A stretch of 64,000 bases of DNA from Tatlockia sp. (GTDB taxonomy: Bacteria > Pseudomonadota > Gammaproteobacteria > Legionellales > Legionellaceae). This document shows positions 19,445 to 28,633 of the stretch, in pieces. Both the position numbers and the translations under genes were made by a program. Position 1 is the first letter of the stretch. Each line of letters begins with the position of its first letter. The DNA lies in contig JACCVV010000071.1 of assembly GCA_013697955.1 (NCBI GenBank), forward strand, positions 1 through 64,000, in the 5' to 3' direction. The notes beneath the pieces are model-generated. The model worked only from the letters and a program-made list of their open reading frames with translations. It searched no databases and was not told where the DNA came from.

Positions 19445-19849
19445 ATGCCAAAGATAGTCAATTTAACCAATGTGTGATCCGGAAGACACCCAGGTTTTAT
19501 TTCAATTTTGGAAGCGCAAGCACAATTAAGGATAAATGTTTGGCAGAGATTCAAGACTTACCAATTGGCATATGGTGTAGATTTTTTTCTAGGGAAAAAT
19601 ACCGTATTAGCCCTTATTAAAGATGATCAATCCCTTAAAAAAATTTTTTCACTCGAGCAGCGAATCGCATTAACAAAAAACCTGGCTTGATCCATCGGGA
19701 TATAAAACCCTTTTAAGCGATCTTCAATTGTTCAAGCCATTAAAAAATTTGTTGAGCTATCCAATCAACCTGTAATTGATCCCCCATACTTCGGAAATAG
19801 GGCAAGACCTCACAAATTTAAAAATATCACCTGGGATATCTTTTTTTAA
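19445..19849 (+). pseudogene. Decayed protein kinase gene (LegK-like remnant)
   Basis: Three overlapping reading frames together resemble a eukaryotic-type Ser/Thr kinase. Frame one starts at ATG 19445 (MPKIVNLTNV), hits TGA at 19475, and continues as a hinge and helix-D/E region ending FSLEQRIALTKNLA at 19689. One frame over, from 19681, comes GLIHRDIKPF, the catalytic-loop signature HRDxKP, then a stop at 19714. A third frame from 19718 (RSSIVQAIKKFVELSNQPV) runs to the stop at 19847. The N-lobe glycine loop and the activation segment DFG are missing, so a functional kinase is impossible. Legionella species translocate several kinases of this type; this looks like one that was inactivated by deletions and frameshifts. 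Confidence 0.6.
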
Positions 19850-20057
19850 ACCAGAGCCAGACTCCACTTCTAAGGAATTGAATGAAACTTTGAAACTAAA
19901 GTTTTGTAGAATGCTTACCTAACATCTGCTCTTTGTTAATCTAAACTCAACTTTAAAATTCACGATAAATCAAGTTATATAAAAATAAAATTTTTTAAAT
20001 CGAGGCTGTTTTTTCAATATTTCTTTGTTATGATAGCCGTTCTTTCGCCTTAAGATC

Positions 20058-20080
20058 CATCCATCAAATCTGTGGATATC
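20058..20080. repeat. Half-decayed copy of the DnaA-box-like palindrome
   Basis: TGTGGATAT at 20072-20080 keeps the right arm, and the five-base spacer AAATC is identical to that of the intact copy at 20188. The left arm (CCATCCATC) matches at only five of nine positions. Confidence 0.4.
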
Positions 20081-20187
20081 TATTCCTGATTATCTAATTA
20101 AATTCAATTTACTTTTACTCTTAAATTCCAAGAACCCTTATAACCATTGATCTTTAAGACACAAATTCAATTTCATTAAAAAAATTT

Positions 20188-20210
20188 TTATCCACAAAAT
20201 CTGTGGATAA
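20188..20210. repeat. Paired inverted DnaA-box-like 9-mers, copy 1
   Basis: TTATCCACA (20188-20196), spacer AAATC, TGTGGATAA (20202-20210): a perfect palindrome of the consensus DnaA box. It lies in a gene-poor gap of about 450 bases (19850-20294) between the kinase remnant and a small gene. The same 9-5-9 arrangement occurs at 46054 and 60384. The rest of the gap is AT-rich, and I see no gene in it. Confidence 0.75.
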
Positions 20211-20294
20211 TCCTGTGAACAGTCTCTAAAACACCTTAAAAATAAAGCGCAAAGTCTGAGTGCGCTAGATCTTACCAATTCAAAATTAACGGGC

Positions 20295-20540
20295 TTAAAT
20301 TTTTTCCTTTGGATGAGGAAAAAACTCCGCAAGAAGCGCAGAAATTTCAAGAGCTGTAGGCTTTGATTCCCCAAAATAAATAAAAATTAGTGTTTCTGTA
20401 ATTTTGGGAACAACAATTTCAGGATCAGGTTCATAAATCATGCGAATGGGATGGGTTTGATCGATATTAATCCAATAGCCAGCTAATCCGAATTTATCCC
20501 CAGACTGAACCTTAGTTCCTTTATATGTATTTTCATTCAT
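20295..20540 (-). CDS. Small conserved-type protein, unknown function
   Basis: An 81-residue soluble protein beginning MNENTYKGTKVQSGDKFG, rich in Pro and charged residues, without signal peptide or membrane segment. The opening GTKVQSGDKFGLAGYW recalls short YjzC-like bacterial proteins built around a G-x-x-x-x-x-G-x-x-x-x-x-G-Y/W pattern, but the match is loose. I chose ATG 20540 because AGGAG lies exactly six bases upstream; the earlier ATG at 20546 touches the Shine-Dalgarno sequence. It is divergent from the MFS gene and separated by about 120 bases that must hold both promoters. Function unknown. Confidence 0.65.
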   Translation of the reverse strand: MNENTYKGTKVQSGDKFGLAGYWINIDQTHPIRMIYEPDPEIVVPKITETLIFIYFGESKPTALEISALLAEFFPHPKEKI

Positions 20541-20658
20541 AATCATCTCCTACTTATAGTGTAGCTTTTACGAGGAAGTTGGTTTAATAACGAAGTTTAT
20601 TTGGAAAATCGCATTAGAGTCTGCTAACATTTCGCCTTTTAGTCTGTAGCAGGCAATA

Positions 20659-21918
20659 ATGCACTCATCGAAGAATGCCTATATAAAAGAAATAGTTGCT
20701 TGGTCGCTTTATGATTTTGCCAGTTCACCCTACTTTGTTGTAATCCTCACCTTTGTCTTTGCCGCCTATTTTTCCAAATCGATTGCGCCAAATATGATTG
20801 AGGGCACTGCCTTATGGGGTTATACAAGCTCAGCGTCTGCTTTTATGATTGCGATCGTTAGCCCTATTCTCGGAGCAATAGCTGATTATGGTGGACATCA
20901 TAAACGCTGGCTCTTTGGTTTTACTTATATGGGTATAATCGCAACCAGTTGTTTATGGTTTGCTTATCCTGGTCAAAATTATATTTGGTTCACCTTGACC
21001 TGCGTTTTTATTTCAAATTTTGCTCTGGAAGTTGCTACAGTTTTCTATAATGCATTTTTACCAAGAATAGCCCCGGCAAAGTACCTTGGCCGAGTATCCG
21101 GTTGGGCTTGGAGTTTTGGCTATCTTGGCGGAATTTTATGTTTAATTATTTCGCTTTACGTTTTTATTGAGGGCGATCTTGGCCTGTGGTTGGGCAAAGA
21201 TAATCTTGCTAATGTTCGGTCTGTAGCAATACTGGTTGCAGTCTGGCTCGCTGTATTTAGCTTGCCCTTATTAATAGCCCCATCAACAGCTATTAAGCCG
21301 TTGGCCACACAGGCTGCTGTCAAAAAGGGCATGTATGAATTACTCCAGACGATTAAAAACCTTCCAGCTCAACGCAATTTACTCTTGTTTTTAATTGCCC
21401 GCACCATCTATATGGATGGACTCAATACCCTTTTTGCTTTAGGAGGTATTTTTGCTGCTGGAACCTTTAATTTATCAGTAACTGAAGTCGTTATGTTTGG
21501 TATTATTATTAACATCATGGCTGGAATTGGTGCAGCGGGCTTTGCCTGGTGTGATGATTGGTTGGGTTCAAAAAAAACTATTACGATTTCTTTAGGCTGC
21601 CTATTAGTAACTTATTGTTTCTTACTAACAGTAAGATCTGTTAGTTTATTCTGGCTCTTCGCCCCCATCTTGGGCATTTTTGTAGGTCCTGTACAATCAG
21701 CCAGTCGAACTTTTCTCGCCAGATTGGCAAAACCTGATGAAATTACCAGAATGTATGGTATTTACTCGTTAACCGGCAAAATAACTAGCTTTTTAGGTCC
21801 TTTATTAGTTGGAATCTTTACCACCTTTTTTCATAGTCAACGTATGGGAATGGCTGTTTTAATTCCCTTCTTTGTTATCGGAGCTGGGATACTTATGTTG
21901 GTTGAAGAAAAAAAATGA
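20659..21918 (+). CDS. MFS transporter of the UMF1 (Atg22-like) family
   Basis: A 419-residue polytopic membrane protein with about twelve hydrophobic segments. The N-terminus EIVAWSLYDFASSPYFVVILTFVFAAYF is the characteristic UMF1 opening (W-x-x-YD-x-A-x-S), and GALWGYTSSASAF / SPILGAIADYGGHHKRWL carry the family's second and third segment signatures. The UMF1 group includes yeast Atg22, a vacuolar amino-acid exporter; bacterial members probably move amino acids or small metabolites across the inner membrane, and the substrate here is unknown. Start ATG 20659 has GCAGG upstream. It stands as a single gene, followed by the metalloprotease 118 bases on. Confidence 0.9.
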   Translation: MHSSKNAYIKEIVAWSLYDFASSPYFVVILTFVFAAYFSKSIAPNMIEGTALWGYTSSASAFMIAIVSPILGAIADYGGHHKRWLFGFTYMGIIATSCLWFAYPGQNYIWFTLTCVFISNFALEVATVFYNAFLPRIAPAKYLGRVSGWAWSFGYLGGILCLIISLYVFIEGDLGLWLGKDNLANVRSVAILVAVWLAVFSLPLLIAPSTAIKPLATQAAVKKGMYELLQTIKNLPAQRNLLLFLIARTIYMDGLNTLFALGGIFAAGTFNLSVTEVVMFGIIINIMAGIGAAGFAWCDDWLGSKKTITISLGCLLVTYCFLLTVRSVSLFWLFAPILGIFVGPVQSASRTFLARLAKPDEITRMYGIYSLTGKITSFLGPLLVGIFTTFFHSQRMGMAVLIPFFVIGAGILMLVEEKK

Positions 21919-22035
21919 GTTATCGATATTAAATAGGATATTGATTTTAAAGGAAATAAATGTTTCTTTTGTAATATTGTATAACAAAATCGTTTATGGC
22001 AAAATTTGTGCCATCTCCTGATCTTGGTTATTTAT

Positions 22036-23706
22036 ATGCGCAATAACATATTGGCTTTTCTGTTGTTAGCTCTATCCTCTAATATCTTCGCTTCTGACAC
22101 TATCCATTTGTACCAAGCTCCACTTTCAAATCTCTCCAATTTTAAATTTGTCAATAAACTACATGGCTCTCCTCTTTTACAGACTGATACCCAGATCATA
22201 AATGATGCCTTATATGCATTAAATGAAACCAAAGACGGCCCTAATACTGTAACGCGCTATCAACAGTTGTTTAAAGGAATACCCATCGTTGGTGCTCAAG
22301 TTATGGTTGTAAAATCTAATTCTAAAAGTCTTAATATTAAAAATTCCCAAGTCAATGGCCAGATCGTTAAAGATATTCAGCTCGATATTAAGCCTGCAAT
22401 TTCCAGTCAAGAGGCACTAGGTTTAGCTAAGAAATCTTACTTTGATAAATATGCCTATTCCGGCTCTAAGGCAGAATTGAGCCAATTACAAATTAGACCG
22501 TATGAAAATGGCGAATTAAGGATAACTTACCTCGTTTCTTTTTTAAGCAGAGATATAAAGGGTAAGCCAGTTTGGCCAATTTTTATAATTGATGCTCAAA
22601 GCGGTACTATCCTCCAACAATGGAACAACATAAAAAACTATTTGGATAGCGGGCCAGGTGGTAATGAAAAAGTCCATGAGTATTGGTACGGCAAGGATGG
22701 TTTGCCCTCACTTGATGTAGTCCAAAAAGGCTCTAATTGCGTAATGGAAAGTAAAATTGTCAGGCTTGTCAATTTAAAATCTAAATGGGATTGGGATAAT
22801 ACAATTTTAGCGCCGTCTCAATATGATTGTGACAAAAATGTGGAAGAAACAATCAATGGTGCTTTTTCGCCTTCAAATGATGCCTATTATTTTGGTCACA
22901 TCATTGTTGAAATGTATAAAAATTGGTATGGCTTAAACGCTTTGCAACACGATGACGGCAGTCCAATGCAACTTATTATGCGGGTCCATTTTGGTAGACT
23001 TTTTGACAATGCTTTTTGGAACGGACAAAGCATGTCTTTTGGTGACGGCGATGAGTTATTCCCTTTAATTTCCCTAGACATAACAGGTCATGAAGTAACC
23101 CATGGCTTTACCGAACACCATTCCAACCTCGAATATCACGATGAATCAGGGGCGATTAACGAGTCTCTTTCCGACATGGCAGGCCAAGCAGCCCGTGCTT
23201 ATCTACTGGAAACAAACCCTGCACTCTACAATAAATCTCATATCACACCCAATAAAATAACTTGGGGAGTTGGTGAGACTGTTATGAGAGACCAATTTGG
23301 CACTGCATTGCGCTATATGGATCAGCCCTCAACAGATGGCGATTCTGCTGACTGTTTAGATAAATCTTTGGCTCGTCGAAATGGCGCTAAATGTGGAATT
23401 AGCTACAAGGAACTTCTGACTAACGCCAGTCGTATAGATAATCCTGATGATCGACAAAATTATATTGTGCACACTGCAAGCGGTATATTTAACAAAGCAT
23501 TCTATTTGCTTTCACAGAAAATAGGTATTAAAGAAGCTTATCATGCCATGGCCTTGGCCAATATTAAATATTGGCGACCCAATACTGGGTTTAAATCAGG
23601 AGCTTGCGGAGCCCTTTTTGCCGGGAAAGATTTGGGCCTGGATCCAAATCTCTTTAAGACTGCATTTGCACAAGTTGGAGTAGATACTCAAAGTTGCTTT
23701 AATTGA
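22036..23706 (+). CDS. proA: Secreted M4 zinc metalloprotease, ProA-like
   Basis: Preproprotein of 556 residues: signal peptide NNILAFLLLALSSNIFA, then an inhibitory propeptide (FTP/PepSY type, to about residue 200), then a thermolysin-like protease. The zinc site is HEVTH (His352, Glu353, His356) with the third ligand Glu376 in GAINESLSD, and His479 in VHTASGIFNKAFY is the M4 active-site histidine. Size and layout match Legionella ProA/Msp, the abundant type II-secreted zinc protease (about 540 residues) that degrades casein, cytokines and other secreted enzymes. I chose ATG 22036 because it sits directly at the signal peptide; the longer frame from TTG 22006 adds ten hydrophobic residues without a better ribosome site. 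Single gene. Confidence 0.92.
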   Translation: MRNNILAFLLLALSSNIFASDTIHLYQAPLSNLSNFKFVNKLHGSPLLQTDTQIINDALYALNETKDGPNTVTRYQQLFKGIPIVGAQVMVVKSNSKSLNIKNSQVNGQIVKDIQLDIKPAISSQEALGLAKKSYFDKYAYSGSKAELSQLQIRPYENGELRITYLVSFLSRDIKGKPVWPIFIIDAQSGTILQQWNNIKNYLDSGPGGNEKVHEYWYGKDGLPSLDVVQKGSNCVMESKIVRLVNLKSKWDWDNTILAPSQYDCDKNVEETINGAFSPSNDAYYFGHIIVEMYKNWYGLNALQHDDGSPMQLIMRVHFGRLFDNAFWNGQSMSFGDGDELFPLISLDITGHEVTHGFTEHHSNLEYHDESGAINESLSDMAGQAARAYLLETNPALYNKSHITPNKITWGVGETVMRDQFGTALRYMDQPSTDGDSADCLDKSLARRNGAKCGISYKELLTNASRIDNPDDRQNYIVHTASGIFNKAFYLLSQKIGIKEAYHAMALANIKYWRPNTGFKSGACGALFAGKDLGLDPNLFKTAFAQVGVDTQSCFN

Positions 23707-23860
23707 TAATTTTATAGCTAGGGATAAAATCTAAATTTAAATGGGTTTAAAAATTTATTATTCAAATTAAAAATCATGACCTACTCAATCTCGGAGTTAT
23801 TGTGATTGAATAGCAGATAAGGATATACTCCTTGACCAAAAATTATCGAGTTTTAATTCA

Positions 23861-24691
23861 ATGCTCAGTTACCAACACGGGTATCATGCCGGCCATTTTG
23901 CGGATGTTGTAAAACACCTGACTCTAGCGCGCTTACTCAATTATATGACTCTCAAAGATAAACCGCTTTTTTATCTTGAGACTCATTCAGGGCGTGGTCT
24001 TTATGATTTGCAAAGCAGTCAGGCCTCAAAAACGAAGGAACATTGCCAGGGGATAGATATACTTTGGCAACAAAAAGCAAGCTTACCTTCCGTTTTTGCT
24101 CCTTATATTGAAATCATCAATGAGGCTAACAAAACAGAAAAACTGCGTTTTTATCCTGGCTCACCTTACATTGCTATAGATATGCTTCGAGAGCAGGACA
24201 GGATATATTGCTGTGAATTGCACCCGCGCGAGTTTGAGTATCTACAAAAATTGCCCCATCCCGACAAGCGTGTTTTTTATAGCCATAGCGACGGAATCGC
24301 TAGCCTAAATGCACTGATACCTCCACCGGAACGTCGAGGTTTAATTTTTATTGATCCTTCTTTTGAAGTAAAAACCGAATACAAAGAAATCCCTAAAGCA
24401 ATACATGCCGCATACCAACGCTTTTCAACTGGTGTTTATTGCCTTTGGTATCCTTTAGTTGATCAGTTTTATCATGATCAATTGTTGCGTACCATGGCAA
24501 AAATTGGGGCTGAAAGTGCGCTTCGAGTTGAGTTTTCAATGATAAATTCAAAACAAATCGGTATGACAGGCTGTGGCTTATGGATTATTAATCCTCCTTT
24601 TACACTCGCTGAAGATCTAAAAATTGCTCTTCAATATCTAAAAGGCTTATTTAATCCGGCAAACTCTTCTTACCTGATTGAAACAATCTAA
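23861..24691 (+). CDS. rlmJ: 23S rRNA adenine-2030 N6-methyltransferase RlmJ
   Basis: A 276-residue SAM-dependent enzyme that methylates A2030 of 23S rRNA. The N-terminal LSYQHGYHAGHFADVVKH is the unmistakable RlmJ opening, and FYLETHSGRGLYDL carries the SAM-binding motif I. The catalytic motif IV reads IDPSFE where E. coli has a DPPY-type sequence, a conservative variant. Length is normal for the family. The gene ends 35 bases before gloB begins and may be co-transcribed with it. Confidence 0.93.
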   Translation: MLSYQHGYHAGHFADVVKHLTLARLLNYMTLKDKPLFYLETHSGRGLYDLQSSQASKTKEHCQGIDILWQQKASLPSVFAPYIEIINEANKTEKLRFYPGSPYIAIDMLREQDRIYCCELHPREFEYLQKLPHPDKRVFYSHSDGIASLNALIPPPERRGLIFIDPSFEVKTEYKEIPKAIHAAYQRFSTGVYCLWYPLVDQFYHDQLLRTMAKIGAESALRVEFSMINSKQIGMTGCGLWIINPPFTLAEDLKIALQYLKGLFNPANSSYLIETI

Positions 24692-24725
24692 ATGTACTAG
24701 ACTCTTAGATAGAGGGGGCTTTGAT

Positions 24726-25487
24726 ATGAAGATCAAATCAGTTTCCGCTTTTTATGATAATTATATTTGGTTGATCCTGGATGAGGACAGTGGTGAGTGT
24801 TGCTGCGTTGATCCCGGTGAGGCAGAGCCTGTACTTAGGTTTCTTCAAAGGGAAGATTTTAGACTAAAAGCCATACTTCTGACGCATCACCACCACGATC
24901 ATATCGGTGGAACTATTGAACTTATTCAAAAATATCCTAACCTTTCTATATATGGACCTGCAGATAATCGCATTCCAAATCTGACTCATGTTATGAAAGA
25001 TGGAGATTATTTAAACAAATTATCCTGTCGTTTTCAGATTCTAGCTACTCCAGGCCATACTTCAACGCATATTAGTTATTATGAGCCGAATTTGGGCTGG
25101 TTATTCTGTGGTGATACGCTGTTCTCAGCTGGCTGTGGAAGAGTTTTTGATGGCACTATTGAAGAACTTCATGATTCGTTGCAAACGCTTAGAAATCTCC
25201 CCGATGAAACCGAAGTTTATTGTGCTCATGAATACACTCAGAAAAACCTCCGTTTTGCAGCAAAGGTAGAGCCGGAAAATCAAACCATTCGAAACTACGC
25301 CCATCGCCTGATCGCCAAGGAAAATCAAATTTCGCTACCCTCTAGCATTGCAGTTGAGAAGCAGATCAATCCCTTTTTTCGAACTCAGGAAGAGGCTGTT
25401 CAAGCCTTTGCCTTGAATAATGGTTCAAAAGATAAAGACTCTTTATCGGTATTTAAACGGTTACGTTCGGAAAAGGATCATTTCTAG
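24726..25487 (+). CDS. gloB: Hydroxyacylglutathione hydrolase (glyoxalase II)
   Basis: A 253-residue cytosolic enzyme that splits S-D-lactoylglutathione into lactate and glutathione, the second step of methylglyoxal detoxification. The metal site THHHHDH (residues about 54-60) and later ligands in TPGHT, FCGDTLF and CAHEYT are all present, as is the C-terminal glutathione-binding domain with KINPFFR-like KQINPFFRT. I chose ATG 24726, preceded by GAGGGGG; the frame is open upstream, overlapping rlmJ, but without a site. mltD follows after about 100 bases, an arrangement of gloB and mltD as neighbours also seen in other gammaproteobacteria. Confidence 0.95.
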   Translation: MKIKSVSAFYDNYIWLILDEDSGECCCVDPGEAEPVLRFLQREDFRLKAILLTHHHHDHIGGTIELIQKYPNLSIYGPADNRIPNLTHVMKDGDYLNKLSCRFQILATPGHTSTHISYYEPNLGWLFCGDTLFSAGCGRVFDGTIEELHDSLQTLRNLPDETEVYCAHEYTQKNLRFAAKVEPENQTIRNYAHRLIAKENQISLPSSIAVEKQINPFFRTQEEAVQAFALNNGSKDKDSLSVFKRLRSEKDHF

Positions 25488-25585
25488 CCGTAATTCTTTA
25501 GAAAGTTCAGCCAAGTGACTCTTAGAGCTTTTCCTGGAATTCTTTAGTACACTGTTCATCTATGCGGTAATAATGGGCTTTAATA

Positions 25586-26992
25586 TTGAAATTAAGACTT
25601 TTAGGTTTGGTTTTTCTTTTCTACCTTTCTTTTTTTTCAATTGGCTTAGAGGCTAGTACAGCTCCTAATGTCTGGGATGTTTTAAGAAGCCAATTTAAAC
25701 TTAACCATGATGTCAAGCAATCGGAAGTACAGGCACAGTTGCATTGGTTCATGAACCATCCTGGTTATTTGCAGCAGTTAGTTAAATCAAAACCATATAT
25801 TTATCATATAGTTAGCACTTTAAAAAGCCGAGATTTGCCTGGCGAGCTTGCGCTTTTGCCCATGATAGAAAGCGCTTACAATCCTTTTGCGTATTCAACA
25901 GTGGGTGCTGCAGGCCTATGGCAATTCATGCCGGGAACTGGTTCTTCCTGGGGTTTAACGCAGGATTGGTGGTTTGATGCGCGGCGCTCTATTCCCTCTT
26001 CGACAAATGCCGCTTTGAATTACCTGAGTTATCTAAATCGATATTTTAATGGCAATTGGATACTGGCAATTGCAGCCTATGACGCGGGTGAAGGTGCTGT
26101 TTCGCGAGCCGTTAAAGCGAGTGGAAATTCTCTATTTTGGGGATTGCCCTTACCTCAAGAAACAAAAACCTATGTCCCTCGCCTTCTAGCCCTTGCCGAA
26201 ATTATTCAATATCCAGAACGCTATCGAATCAATTTACCCGAAATAGCCCACGAACCGTATTTTGAAGAAGTGAATATCGGCAGCCAAATTGATCTCAATC
26301 AAGCAGCAAAACTTGCCGGTATTTCTTATAAGGATCTGATTAGCTTAAATCCAGGATATAATCGCTGGGCAACAGCACCAAACCAACCATTCAAGCTATT
26401 GATTCCAAAAGCAAATGTAGCTGCTTTTAACCTCAATCTGGCTGGAGTACCTAATGATAAACGCGTCAGTTGGACAAGACATCAGGTGCAAATCGGTGAT
26501 ACTTTGGAATCCATTGCCCAACGTTATTTTACAACTGCCAAACTAATCCACGAACTTAATCAGTTACAAAACAATGAGTTGAGATCAGGCCAGTTAATTT
26601 TGATTCCCAGCACTAAAAATATTGCTCTAACTGCTATAAAAAGAATAAAACCCATAATAGAAGCAGATAGGCCTATTAGCTCTTTAGTTTACAAAGTGAT
26701 TCACATTGTTCAGCCAGGGGATAGTTATCAAAGCTTGGAAACTAGATATAAGGTCAGCATGTCCAACATTCAGGACTGGAACAATATTAAAGTCAACACC
26801 CCTCTCCAAACTGGAATGCAACTGATTATCTGGAAACCTTCAATCATAAATGGCCTTTATACGGTTAAAGCAGGAGATAGTTTAGGTTCGATTGCAAAAT
26901 TGAATAATACCGAGGTTAAAACGCTTATCAATCTAAATCCTGGCCTTGGGCAAAAGGCATTGAAGCCAGGCCAGCAGATAGTGATAGGCTAG
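25586..26992 (+). CDS. mltD: Membrane-bound lytic murein transglycosylase D with LysM repeats
   Basis: A 468-residue exported peptidoglycan lyase. The signal sequence LRLLGLVFLFYLSFFSIGLEA leads to an SLT domain (about 90-230) with the catalytic glutamate in LLPMIESAYNPFAYS, followed by GAAGLWQFMPGTG and AAYDAGEGAV, all standard for MltD. Three LysM modules follow near residues 292-337 (HQVQIGDTLESIAQRYF), 368-412 (HIVQPGDSYQSLETRY) and 421-466 (YTVKAGDSLGSIAKLN) and would anchor the enzyme on glycan chains. The start appears to be TTG 25586; no in-frame ATG is near. A lipobox cysteine is absent, so it is probably periplasmic or signal-anchored rather than a lipoprotein. Confidence 0.93.
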   Translation: MKLRLLGLVFLFYLSFFSIGLEASTAPNVWDVLRSQFKLNHDVKQSEVQAQLHWFMNHPGYLQQLVKSKPYIYHIVSTLKSRDLPGELALLPMIESAYNPFAYSTVGAAGLWQFMPGTGSSWGLTQDWWFDARRSIPSSTNAALNYLSYLNRYFNGNWILAIAAYDAGEGAVSRAVKASGNSLFWGLPLPQETKTYVPRLLALAEIIQYPERYRINLPEIAHEPYFEEVNIGSQIDLNQAAKLAGISYKDLISLNPGYNRWATAPNQPFKLLIPKANVAAFNLNLAGVPNDKRVSWTRHQVQIGDTLESIAQRYFTTAKLIHELNQLQNNELRSGQLILIPSTKNIALTAIKRIKPIIEADRPISSLVYKVIHIVQPGDSYQSLETRYKVSMSNIQDWNNIKVNTPLQTGMQLIIWKPSIINGLYTVKAGDSLGSIAKLNNTEVKTLINLNPGLGQKALKPGQQIVIG

Positions 26993-27370
26993 CTGAATGA
27001 ATCAACGTTATTTTTGATGAATGAAGATCTCCGACAAATTTATCACTTTTTTTATAAGCCTCATTCAAAGTGGCTAGCTTTTTGTACAGAGGATAAACAG
27101 GTGAAAAGATCTCTGAAATTTTTAATTAGGACTTTTAATTAACGTTATGTATAATTATTTATTATATTGTGATAAATTGAGTAAATCCGCTCACAATAAA
27201 ACGGCTTGGCCTTCAATTTTAAGTGAGAATAACAAAAGCGCTTAAAATTTGATGTGATTGCAAAAACAAACCTATTTTTAAAATCTGTATTAAATATCAG
27301 TATCATAATTTTACAAAAGACCGCAAAATCATGTGATATACTTAATTAACTATAATATCTAATAGATTCT
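26993..27370. other. Intergenic gap upstream of the yciB-pmrA-pmrB genes
   Basis: Very AT-rich, 378 bases, no gene seen. A TATAAT at 27351-27356 lies 15 bases before the yciB start and a CTTAAT half-site at 27341-27346 precedes it, so a promoter that PmrA itself might touch is possible but weak. No clear terminator for mltD is visible. Confidence 0.4.
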
Positions 27371-27931
27371 ATGAAATTTCTCTTTGATTTTTTCCCGATA
27401 ATTATTTTTTTCATCAGTTATAAGCTGTTTGGAATTTATACCGCCACCGCAATTGCCATGGCGGCATCACTTTTTCAAGTTCTTTTTCATCGATTTAAAC
27501 ATCATCGTTTTGAGAAAATGCATCTAATTAGCTTTGGTTTACTCTTTGTTTTAGGAGGAGCTACTTTATTTTTTCACAACCCCTGGTTTATAAAATGGAA
27601 GCCTACAGGCATTTATTGGTTAACGTCACTGGTTTTTCTTTTCTCGCCACTGGTGAGTAAAAAAACGCTAATTCAAAAGATGATGGAGGGAAACATTAGC
27701 TTACCTCCCAAAATTTGGTTTCGTTTAAATTTAGCCTGGGTTCTCTTTTTTATATTAATGGGCGCAGTTAATCTTTATGTTGCTTATTATTTCAGTACTG
27801 ACATCTGGGTTAACTTTAAATTGTTTGGTGGGGCAGGATTCACCCTGGTCTTTGTTTTTTTACAAGCATTATACTTAACCAGACACATAATTGATAAGGA
27901 TATGAAACAACAACCCTCTGGCGATTCCTAG
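27371..27931 (+). CDS. yciB: Inner membrane septation protein YciB/IspA family
   Basis: A 186-residue protein with five or six hydrophobic segments. [23 protein letters not shown] at the start, the central [10 protein letters not shown] and the C-terminal [24 protein letters not shown] match the YciB (intracellular septation protein A) family, an inner-membrane protein tied to cell-envelope synthesis and septation. Length is usual. It precedes the response regulator by 29 bases and may share its transcript. Confidence 0.93.
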   Translation: MKFLFDFFPIIIFFISYKLFGIYTATAIAMAASLFQVLFHRFKHHRFEKMHLISFGLLFVLGGATLFFHNPWFIKWKPTGIYWLTSLVFLFSPLVSKKTLIQKMMEGNISLPPKIWFRLNLAWVLFFILMGAVNLYVAYYFSTDIWVNFKLFGGAGFTLVFVFLQALYLTRHIIDKDMKQQPSGDS

Positions 27932-27960
27932 AAAATCGCCTCAAAAGTTTAGGAGCAGCA

Positions 27961-28629
27961 ATGAGATTGCTACTGGTTGAAGATGACGAATTACTTGGTG
28001 ATGCTGTAAAAGCGGGTTTGACCCAATTTGGTTATGTTGTCGATTGGCTAAAAGACGGTGAAGCAGCTCGAGCCGCTGTGAAGTCAGAATCCTTCGAATT
28101 AATTATTTTAGATCTGGGCTTGCCCAAACTTTCAGGCCTCGCTTTTTTACAATCTATCCGCCAGGACGGAAATTCGACACCAGTTATTATCTTGACGGCA
28201 CGTGAAACAGTAGGGGATCGAATTAAAGGTTTAGATAGCGGTGCGGATGATTACATGACCAAGCCATTTGATCTCAATGAATTATCCGCCAGAGTTCGGG
28301 CCTTGGTCAGGCGTTCACAAGGTCGGGCGGATTCAGTTTTGCAATATCGCAATGTGACGCTTGACCCTGCAGCCCATTCTGTCTATGTGGATGAGGTTAT
28401 GGTGAACGTGCCAAGGCGTGAGTTTGCCCTTTTACAGAAATTACTGGAAAACAGCGGTCAAGTTTTATCACGCGAACAGCTCATGCAAAGTATTTATGGC
28501 TGGGATGAAGATGTGGATTCAAATGCGCTTGAGGTACATATTCACAATTTACGAAAAAAACTGAACGCCAACTTTATTCGTACTATTAGAGGTGTAGGCT
28601 ACATGGTTGAAAAGAGCGAGAGTAATTAA
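27961..28629 (+). CDS. pmrA: OmpR-family response regulator, PmrA-like
   Basis: A 222-residue DNA-binding regulator. The receiver domain (1-115) has the acidic pair at Glu7-Asp8-Asp9, the phosphoacceptor Asp51 in LIILDLGLP, Thr in ILTARE and Lys in YMTKPFD. The winged-helix output domain (about 125-220) ends in the usual NALEVHIHNLRKKL and IRTIRGVGYM. AGGAG lies six bases before the ATG. In Legionella, PmrA controls a large set of Dot/Icm effector genes through tandem TTAA-type boxes; the high similarity to PmrA/QseB-type regulators and the adjacent kinase support the name, but I did not compare sequences by search. A matching box precedes the giant gene at 1.2 kb. Confidence 0.85.
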   Translation: MRLLLVEDDELLGDAVKAGLTQFGYVVDWLKDGEAARAAVKSESFELIILDLGLPKLSGLAFLQSIRQDGNSTPVIILTARETVGDRIKGLDSGADDYMTKPFDLNELSARVRALVRRSQGRADSVLQYRNVTLDPAAHSVYVDEVMVNVPRREFALLQKLLENSGQVLSREQLMQSIYGWDEDVDSNALEVHIHNLRKKLNANFIRTIRGVGYMVEKSESN

Positions 28630-28633
28630 GTCT

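Noticed and set aside
19508..19690. A 60-codon ORF as an independent small gene
   Set aside because: It is one frame of the kinase remnant, with kinase motifs continuing out of frame and no ribosome site.
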